Source of the DNA: an uncultured Dehalococcoidia bacterium
GTDB taxonomy: Bacteria; Chloroflexota; Dehalococcoidia; Lucifugimonadales; UBA1123
Direction: 5' to 3'
DNA: 64,000 nucleotides
NCBI GenBank assembly: GCA_951812505.1
Contig: CATOSI010000001.1
Coordinates: 186,001-250,000, forward strand
Both the position numbers and the translations under genes were made by a program. This document shows positions 58,209 to 64,000 of this stretch, one piece after another. The notes beneath the pieces were generated by a model. The model was not told where the DNA came from and searched no databases. It saw only the letters and a program-made list of their open reading frames with translations. Numbering within the stretch: position 1 is the first letter of the stretch; each line of letters opens with the position of its first letter.

Positions 58209-59396
58209 ATGACCACCGATTGGAAAGACGTAGAGAGCAAATACTATATGTTCGTCGTTCGTCGCCAGCCCGTTGTAATCGTGAAGGGCGACGGCACGAA
58301 GGTGTGGGACGTTGACGGCAAGGAATACCTGGACTTCACTTCCGGCTGGGCCGTAAACAACGCCGGGCACGCGAACGAAGCTATTGCAGACGCAATCTCT
58401 GAGCAGGCGCGCACCCTTCTTCAGACTTCAAACCAGTTCTACACGGTTCCCCAACTACAGTTGGCTGAAATACTGGTGGAGAACTCGGCTCTGGACAAGG
58501 TGTTCTTCTGTAACAGCGGGGCCGAGGCCAATGAAGGCGCGATGAAACTGGCGCGTCGCTATGGGGCAAGGAACAAGAATGGCGCCTTCGAGATAGTTAC
58601 CGCGCTGAACTCGTTCCACGGGCGCACGATGGCCAACGTGTCCGCCACCGGGCAACCGCACTACCAGGAACTCTTCCAGCCCATACCGCCCGGATACAAG
58701 CACGTGTCCTTTGGCGACTTCGAAGAGCTCAAGGGCTCGGTGTCGGAAGACACAGTCGCGGTGATGCTGGAGCCGGTGCAGGCGGAGGGTGGCGTGAATA
58801 TTCCTCCCGAAGGGTATCTTGAGAATGTGCGCGAGTTCTGCGACCAGGAAGGTCTGCTGCTGATATTCGACGAGGTGCAGACCGGAATGGGTCGGCTCGG
58901 CACGCTGTTCGGATACGAGTCGTTCGGAGTCGAGCCGGACATCATGACGCTGGCCAAGGGCCTGGGTGGTGGCGTTCCCATCGGAGCGTTCATGGCTAAG
59001 GATGAAGCCTGCGCCTTCGAGCCGGGCGACCACGGCTCTACGTTCGGCGGAAATGCGCTTACATGCGCGGCCGGGTATGCCTCGACGAAGTACATCATAG
59101 ATAATGACCTGTCCCAGAATTCCGCCGAAATGGGGGAGCGTATGGGAGAGGCGCTGAATACCATCATGGCCAACAACAGCAGCGTCGCCGAGATTCGCGG
59201 CATGGGTCTGCTGTGGGCGGTGTTGTTCAACTCCGACATAGGTCCCGACGTGGTTGCGAACTGTAACAACGAGGGTCTGTTGACGAATCCTCTGAGGCCG
59301 AACGCGGTAAGGCTGATGCCCCCTCTAACGGTGTCCGCGGAGGAGATAGACCAGGCCATGGAGCGTCTGGAGACGGCAATTAAGGCTGTCGGGTAG
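58209..59396 (+). CDS. argD: acetylornithine/succinyl-diaminopimelate-type aminotransferase
   Basis: A 395-residue class III PLP aminotransferase. The PLP lysine lies in LAKGLGGGVPIGAF, the GAEANEGAMKLARR motif binds phosphate, and DEVQTGMGRLG holds the pyridine-N aspartate. It converts N-acetylglutamate semialdehyde to N-acetylornithine, supported by the adjacent argJ and argB. Class III enzymes are hard to separate, so GABA or other omega-amine substrates cannot be excluded. It starts one base after the UPF0182 stop. Confidence 0.9.
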   Translation: MTTDWKDVESKYYMFVVRRQPVVIVKGDGTKVWDVDGKEYLDFTSGWAVNNAGHANEAIADAISEQARTLLQTSNQFYTVPQLQLAEILVENSALDKVFFCNSGAEANEGAMKLARRYGARNKNGAFEIVTALNSFHGRTMANVSATGQPHYQELFQPIPPGYKHVSFGDFEELKGSVSEDTVAVMLEPVQAEGGVNIPPEGYLENVREFCDQEGLLLIFDEVQTGMGRLGTLFGYESFGVEPDIMTLAKGLGGGVPIGAFMAKDEACAFEPGDHGSTFGGNALTCAAGYASTKYIIDNDLSQNSAEMGERMGEALNTIMANNSSVAEIRGMGLLWAVLFNSDIGPDVVANCNNEGLLTNPLRPNAVRLMPPLTVSAEEIDQAMERLETAIKAVG

Positions 59397-59438
59397 GGAA
59401 CAACCTTCGAAGGCAAGATGTAAGTCCTGAAGAGACAT

Positions 59439-59482
59439 GGGGGCAGACTGTGGTCTGTCCCTATGTTCTACTGCCCCCTGTA
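59439..59482. repeat. REP-like imperfect palindrome, GGGACAGAC family, copy 2
   Basis: GGGGGCAGAC-TGTG-GTCTGTCCC is an inverted repeat 43 bases after argD, and TACTGCCCCC follows. It is related to the element after thiD at 9787-9815. It may end the argD transcript. Confidence 0.4.
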
Positions 59483-59516
59483 CCTGATTAACGTAAGACA
59501 TGCCCTGAATCCGCGA

Positions 59517-59951
59517 ATGAGATCGGACAGCAAACCCACAGAAATACTCGTCGTCTTATTCCTGTTAATGGTGTTTGCGACAGTGGTCGGGTGTACCCAA
59601 GACTCTCCACCCGTTTGTCCTGAAGGAATGGATGAGTTTGTCAACTACCAGTTGTTCATGGGGCGTTCGACTTCCGACGGTATGATGGTAACCGACGACG
59701 AATGGGCGACATTTCTGGAAGATACTGTAACCCCGAGATTCCCGGACGGGCTGACCGTTGTGGATGCGGCAGGCCAATGGAGGGGCTCCGACGGCGTAAT
59801 TCAAAAGGAGCAGTCCAAGCTGCTGATCATATTGGCGCCGCCCGGGGATGAACCGTCGCGACCAATCACTGAAATAGCCGAAGAGTACAAAGCGCGTTTC
59901 GGTCAGGAGTCAGTACTCAAGGTTATAGAGTATGCCTGTGTTTCGTACTAG
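59517..59951 (+). CDS. DUF3574 putative lipoprotein
   Basis: A 144-residue protein with a hydrophobic N-terminus ending in lipobox VVGC, so it is probably secreted and lipidated. The rest matches DUF3574: NYQLFMGRSTSDG, the VTDDEWATFLEDTVTPRFPDGLTVVDAAGQW block and a KLLIILAP strand. The ATG at 59517 is chosen to place the signal peptide properly; an ORF start at 59463 would add 18 residues. Function unknown. It lies between argD and argG, possibly on its own transcript. Confidence 0.78.
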   Translation: MRSDSKPTEILVVLFLLMVFATVVGCTQDSPPVCPEGMDEFVNYQLFMGRSTSDGMMVTDDEWATFLEDTVTPRFPDGLTVVDAAGQWRGSDGVIQKEQSKLLIILAPPGDEPSRPITEIAEEYKARFGQESVLKVIEYACVSY

Positions 59952-60049
59952 AAATGCAATGCTCCACCGAAAGGGATAGTCACTGACTAATGCCCGAACT
60001 GAATCATGAAGAGTCGCAAGAATGAAGTGAGAGAGGCCACCGCAGAATA

Positions 60050-61306
60050 ATGAATTGGCGCGAGTTGAAAGAGAAGAATGTGAGCGTGGTTGGCGGGGCG
60101 GTATCCGGGGGGCTGGACAGCTGCACGGTGACCCACTGGCTGCGAGAGAACGGGTTCGAGGTGCAGGCGTTCACTGTGGACCTGGGACAGCCGGACGAGG
60201 AGAATCTCGATGCGATCACGGACAGGATGATCGGCTGCGGCGCTTCGGACGCGGTGATCGTCCCGGGACGGGCGGCATTGGCTGAGGCCGGGCTAAAGGT
60301 GATCCAGTCGCAGGCGCGATATGAAGGCGGGTACTGGAACACGACCGGCATCGCGCGTCCGATTACGGTCGCCGCCATACTCGAATACATGAGAGAACGC
60401 GGCATCAATGTGATGTTTCACGGCGCTACAGGCAGGGGCAACGACCAGGTCAGAATGCAGCTCGCCGCCAACATGATTGACCCGATTACGGAGGTTTACG
60501 CTCCCTGGCGCGACCCGGAGTTTGTCGAAAGATTCCCTGGTCGGCTGGAGATGATCGAGTACTGCGAGTCGAACGGTCTGCCCATCAGACCGGCGCGGGA
60601 GGCTCGGTACTCCACGGACGCAAACTTCCTGGGTCTGACGCACGAGGCCGGTGACCTGGAGGACGTTACCATCTCGCCGACATTCGTGGAGCCGGGAATG
60701 GGAGTGTGGCCATGGGACGCGCCTGACCAGTCGCAAGTGGTGACTATCAGATGGGAGTCGGGCATCCCGGCTGCGATTGACGGCCAGCCCTTGGATATCG
60801 AGCAAATATTCGAGACTGCGAACGCAATCGCGGGACGTCACGGCGTGGGCATCGGTACTCACGTCGTGGAAAATCGGTTTGTCGGCGTAAAGTCGAGAGG
60901 GATTTACGAGTCACCGGCGATGGAACTGCTTGGACAGAGTTACGAATACCTTCTTCAGTTCGTACTGGACCGACGCGCCAGAGAGTTCTTCAGCCATGTG
61001 TCCCATGTGGTTAGCGTCCAGATCTACCAGGGATACTGGCTTGACCTAGCTACGAGAGCTGCGCTGGCCGCACTCGGACCTATCACCGAACTCGCAACCG
61101 GCACAATATCCGTGCGTCTGCACAAGGGGCAGATCTATTTCGATACTGCTGAGGATACGTCGGAGGCCATGCCCCATTCGCTGTACACCGACGACAGTTC
61201 GATGGAGGCGATGGGAACCTACGACCACTCGGACGCCGAAGGATTTCTGCGTGTGCTCGGCATTTCGGCTAAGAACCTGGGACGCAAACAGGGAATCAAC
61301 ATATAG
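60050..61306 (+). CDS. argG: argininosuccinate synthase ArgG
   Basis: A 418-residue ArgG, joining citrulline and aspartate to argininosuccinate with ATP. The ATP pyrophosphatase motif reads AVSGGLDSCTV (the usual form is YSGGLDTS), and HGATGRGNDQVRMQL and RPAREARYSTDANFLGLTHEAGDLED are diagnostic. Start at ATG 60050; an in-frame start is supported by weak AGAATA sequence only. The first substrate citrulline must come from argF, absent here. Confidence 0.95.
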   Translation: MNWRELKEKNVSVVGGAVSGGLDSCTVTHWLRENGFEVQAFTVDLGQPDEENLDAITDRMIGCGASDAVIVPGRAALAEAGLKVIQSQARYEGGYWNTTGIARPITVAAILEYMRERGINVMFHGATGRGNDQVRMQLAANMIDPITEVYAPWRDPEFVERFPGRLEMIEYCESNGLPIRPAREARYSTDANFLGLTHEAGDLEDVTISPTFVEPGMGVWPWDAPDQSQVVTIRWESGIPAAIDGQPLDIEQIFETANAIAGRHGVGIGTHVVENRFVGVKSRGIYESPAMELLGQSYEYLLQFVLDRRAREFFSHVSHVVSVQIYQGYWLDLATRAALAALGPITELATGTISVRLHKGQIYFDTAEDTSEAMPHSLYTDDSSMEAMGTYDHSDAEGFLRVLGISAKNLGRKQGINI

Positions 61307-61327
61307 TCTCTTCCCAAGGATTTCAGA

Positions 61328-62392
61328 TTGCCTACTGAACGTTTTCCCACAACGCCAGAGCGGATGACGGCCCAGTGGTTGGAATCGGCTCTTGGCATTG
61401 GAATCGCGAGCGCCGAAATCGAACCCGTCGGGGCAGGTGCAGGATTCGCAGGCTCGGTTTACAGAATACGTCTCGCGTACAGAGACGTGGATTCGTCCGC
61501 CGCGAGAACTCTTATCTGGAAAACGGCCTCCGGCGATGAGCGCACGCGCGATTTTCTGACAACACTGGGCGTGTACGAGAGAGAGCTTAGATTTTACCAA
61601 CTTCTGGCGGACAAAGTCGAAACAGCGCCTCTTACCTTCTTCTCTGAGTTCGACTCCGAGAGCGGGGCATTCTGTCTCATCATCGAAGACCTGTCACATA
61701 TGAGTCCTGGCGACCAGATAGAGGGCTGCACGTTCGAGCAGGCGCTTGAAGTCGTTAGCGGCGCGGGGCGGCTTCATTCGCAATTCTGGTCGGAGGAAAT
61801 CGGCTCCGAAGTCTCCTGGGTCCCTACATTCGATGGCGGTACGGGTTACTTCGAGCGGATGCACTCTGTTGCATGGAGGAGGCTAGGCAGAGCCATACAA
61901 GGGATACCGGAAGGGCTGTTGGAAGTCGCGCGGCGAGTAGGGCCACGAGTTTCCGACGTCAAGGCGCGGTTGTCCCGTACACCCGTGACGCTAGTGCATG
62001 GGGACCTTCGACTGGACAATGTGTTCTTCGGACAAGAACAGGGCGGGGACGGTCTCAAGCTCATCGACTGGCAGGCGATTCGATTGGGCAGAGGCATGTA
62101 TGACCTGGCCTACTTTCTGTCCACGTCGGTTCCAGTGGAGATGAGAAGGCAATATCAGACGGACTTGTTGGAGGCATACGCGGACACTCTTTCTACACAT
62201 GGAGTTGACTACACCTCCTCAGACCGCGCGGAGGACTTCGGCTGGGCTCTCCTGGACATAGTCACGTTCGTGGGAATAATCGGGTCAACGCTGGACTTTC
62301 AGTCTCCTCGCGGCTTAGAGTTGTCGGAAACGATTTTGTCGCGACTCTGGGCCGCCATCGAAGACAGTTCGGCTGTCGACCTGCTCTACTGA
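61328..62392 (+). CDS. phosphotransferase/ecdysteroid-kinase-like protein
   Basis: A 354-residue APH-fold phosphotransferase. The catalytic loop is LVHGDLRLDNVFF and the metal-binding Asp is in LKLIDWQAIRLGRGMYDLAYFLS. The overall text resembles the EcKinase-like/DUF1679 families more than aminoglycoside kinases. It begins at TTG with AAGGA about 8 bases upstream, 21 bases after argG. The small-molecule substrate is unknown. The acyl-CoA dehydrogenase that follows 29 bases later may be cotranscribed. Confidence 0.85.
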   Translation: MPTERFPTTPERMTAQWLESALGIGIASAEIEPVGAGAGFAGSVYRIRLAYRDVDSSAARTLIWKTASGDERTRDFLTTLGVYERELRFYQLLADKVETAPLTFFSEFDSESGAFCLIIEDLSHMSPGDQIEGCTFEQALEVVSGAGRLHSQFWSEEIGSEVSWVPTFDGGTGYFERMHSVAWRRLGRAIQGIPEGLLEVARRVGPRVSDVKARLSRTPVTLVHGDLRLDNVFFGQEQGGDGLKLIDWQAIRLGRGMYDLAYFLSTSVPVEMRRQYQTDLLEAYADTLSTHGVDYTSSDRAEDFGWALLDIVTFVGIIGSTLDFQSPRGLELSETILSRLWAAIEDSSAVDLLY

Positions 62393-62421
62393 AGCGCGGC
62401 ACTTTCTTCTGAAATCCGAAT

Positions 62422-63600
62422 ATGGAGCGAAATATGACAGCCACAGTGGATGCAATCGAAGTCAGAAACCAGATAGTAACGCTCGTGAGAGATTTCGTCA
62501 GGCGCGAAGTAGAGCCTATCGCCCAGGAGTACGACAACGAGGACCTCTACCCTCAACAATTGATAGAGCCGATGCGCGAGATGGGCCTGTTCGGAATCAC
62601 AATACCCGAAGAGTACGGCGGGTTGGGACTCGACCACACTACATTCGCTACCATATTCGAGGAGTTGAGCAGAGGCTGGATGAGCGTCAGTGGAATAATC
62701 GGAACGCATCATGTGCTGGCACACATCGTCGCGAACTTTGGAACTGATTACCAGAAAGAGGAATATCTGCCCAGGCTTGCGAGCGGCGCGCTCAGAGGCG
62801 GACTTGCCCTCACTGAACCGGACGCTGGGAGCGACGTCCAGAGCGGCAAAACGACCGCCAAGAGGGACGGCGAGGAGTACGTTTTAAACGGCACGAAGAT
62901 GTTTATAACGAACGCGGAGTACGGCAACGTGTTCGCGGTCATGACCAAGACGGACCCCGACGCCCAGCCGCGCCATCGCGGTATGAGCTGCTTCGTGGTC
63001 GAGAAGCCGAACCCCGGCATCCGTGTCGGGCAGCACTTGGATAAGCTCGGATACAGGGGGCTGGATTCGTCCGAGTTAATCTTCGACAACTGTCGCGTTG
63101 GATCGGAAACGCTCGTGGGCGGAGTCGAGGGGCAGGGGTTCAAGCAGGTAATGGCGGGGCTGGAAACAGGGCGGATCAACGTCGCGGCAAGAGCCGTGGG
63201 CGTGGCGACCGCCGCGTTCGACGCCGCTATCAAGTACGCCCAGCAGCGAGAGGCATTCGGCAAGCCGATAGCACAGCACCAGGCGATTCAGATAAAGCTG
63301 GCTGAAATGGCGACCAAGATTCAGGCAGCCCGGCTGATGACATACGACGCCGCCGCCAAGAAGGACGCCGGACAGGAGCGCGTGGATCTGGAAGTCGGTA
63401 TGGCAAAGCTCTTCGCCTCCGAGGTGTGCGGCGAGGTGGCGATGGAGGCGATGCGGATACACGGCGGCTATGGCTACATCAAGGACTTCGATGTCGAACG
63501 ATATTACCGAGACGCGCCTCTGATGATCATTGGCGAAGGGACGAACGAGATTCAGCAATTGCTGATAGCGCGGCGTCTGCTGGAGCGGTATGCGATCTAG
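62422..63600 (+). CDS. acyl-CoA dehydrogenase
   Basis: A 392-residue FAD-dependent acyl-CoA dehydrogenase. It has the substrate motif LTEPDAGSDVQSGKTTA, the TKMFITNAEYGNVFAVM strand, and the catalytic Glu in MIIGEGTNEIQQLLIARRLL near the C-terminus. Length is normal. The chain specificity cannot be told. With the MaoC-like gene next, it could serve beta-oxidation or amino-acid degradation. Confidence 0.95.
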   Translation: MERNMTATVDAIEVRNQIVTLVRDFVRREVEPIAQEYDNEDLYPQQLIEPMREMGLFGITIPEEYGGLGLDHTTFATIFEELSRGWMSVSGIIGTHHVLAHIVANFGTDYQKEEYLPRLASGALRGGLALTEPDAGSDVQSGKTTAKRDGEEYVLNGTKMFITNAEYGNVFAVMTKTDPDAQPRHRGMSCFVVEKPNPGIRVGQHLDKLGYRGLDSSELIFDNCRVGSETLVGGVEGQGFKQVMAGLETGRINVAARAVGVATAAFDAAIKYAQQREAFGKPIAQHQAIQIKLAEMATKIQAARLMTYDAAAKKDAGQERVDLEVGMAKLFASEVCGEVAMEAMRIHGGYGYIKDFDVERYYRDAPLMIIGEGTNEIQQLLIARRLLERYAI

Positions 63601-63633
63601 GGCTGAAGCGGCAACGAATAAGGAAGCACACGC

Positions 63634-64000
63634 ATGATTCATGACAGAAGAGATACATTCGGCGGATACCTCGAGGACTTCGTGCCGGGCGATGTTTTCA
63701 AGCACTGGCCCGGCAAAACGATCACGGAGATGGACAACCATCTCTTCTCGCTTCTCACGATGAATCACAATCCGCTTCATATTGACGAGCGATACATGTC
63801 TGAGCACCAGCATGGAAAGATTCTGGTAAACGGGGCGTTGGTATTGAGTCTGGTGGTGGGCATGAGCGTGCCCGAAATGTCCGGGAAGGCAATCGCCAAC
63901 CTTGAGTACGAGAAGATCGTCCATACTGGTCCAACCTTCCACGGCGATACAATCTATGCCGAAAGCGAAATACTGGAAGTTAACGAGTCCCGGTCCAGAC
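63634..64000 (+). CDS. MaoC-like hot-dog dehydratase (3' partial)
   Basis: The frame from the ATG at 63634 stays open to the window edge (122 codons). It reads MIHDRRDTFGGYLEDFVPGD, then MNHNPLHIDERYMSE and GKILVNGALVLSLVVGMSV, the hydratase motif of MaoC-type (R)-enoyl-CoA hydratases. AAGGA lies about 9 bases upstream. It starts 33 bases after the acyl-CoA dehydrogenase, so together they suggest an acyl-CoA degradation operon that continues beyond the window. Confidence 0.85.
   Translation, partial: MIHDRRDTFGGYLEDFVPGDVFKHWPGKTITEMDNHLFSLLTMNHNPLHIDERYMSEHQHGKILVNGALVLSLVVGMSVPEMSGKAIANLEYEKIVHTGPTFHGDTIYAESEILEVNESRSR

Overview
The window reads as a chromosomal segment of a free-living Gram-variable bacterium, most likely a Chloroflexota member of the Dehalococcoidia/SAR202 type. 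This is inference from content: solute-binding lipoproteins with long Val-Glu-Lys linkers, several DUF1800/DUF1501/NHL genes, paired CaiB-type CoA transferases, an LLM flavin monooxygenase, a UPF0182 membrane protein and an orphan form II CoxL-like subunit. No rRNA or taxonomic marker is present, so the phylum is a probable call only.

Layout. 1-5.1 kb: an iron/chelate ABC importer (binding protein cut by the window edge, permease, ATPase) with an alpha/beta hydrolase inside the operon and a methyltransferase after it. 5.2-9.8 kb: a TPP-riboswitch operon for salvage of thiamine pyrimidine (ThiZ-ThiX-ThiY-like importer, TenA, an uncatalogued 57-residue basic protein, ThiD). 9.8-14.3 kb (minus): an EamA transporter, tRNA-Cys and tRNA-Leu, an RNB ribonuclease and an LLM oxidoreductase. 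14.5-20.9 kb: a DUF1800-DUF1501-NHL operon, then two adjacent CoA transferases. 20.9-31.2 kb (minus): a peptide-type ABC importer and a TetR-controlled glycine-betaine-type importer. 31.3-38.2 kb: a TGS-domain GTPase, then a five-gene minus operon with two DUF1800, two NHL and one DUF502 gene. 38.2-45.5 kb: a complete SUF iron-sulfur operon (sufBCD, SufU-like, Rrf2 regulator, Rieske protein, sufS, sufU). 45.7-52.9 kb (minus): an accessory-looking stretch with a MoxR ATPase, two tandem PaREP1-like proteins, a DUF262/HNH protein, the CoxL-like subunit and a broken phage-type terminase flanked by A/T-rich repeats. 53.3-64 kb: arginine biosynthesis (argJ, argB, argD, argG) interleaved with UPF0182, DUF3574 and kinase-like genes, ending in an acyl-CoA dehydrogenase and a MaoC-like gene cut by the window edge.

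Working together: the thi operon imports degraded thiamine pyrimidine, deaminates and phosphorylates it under TPP attenuation. The SUF operon holds scaffold, sulfur donor, two sulfur-transfer proteins and probably its own Rrf2 sensor, behind a strong promoter preceded by a striking cluster of ACCAGTTT elements. The arg genes supply several ornithine and citrulline steps; argC, argF and argH are outside the window. The least explained parts are the 46-49 kb PaREP1/MoxR/DUF262 islet, the two DUF1800/NHL operons, the small basic protein before thiD and the promoter palindromes.
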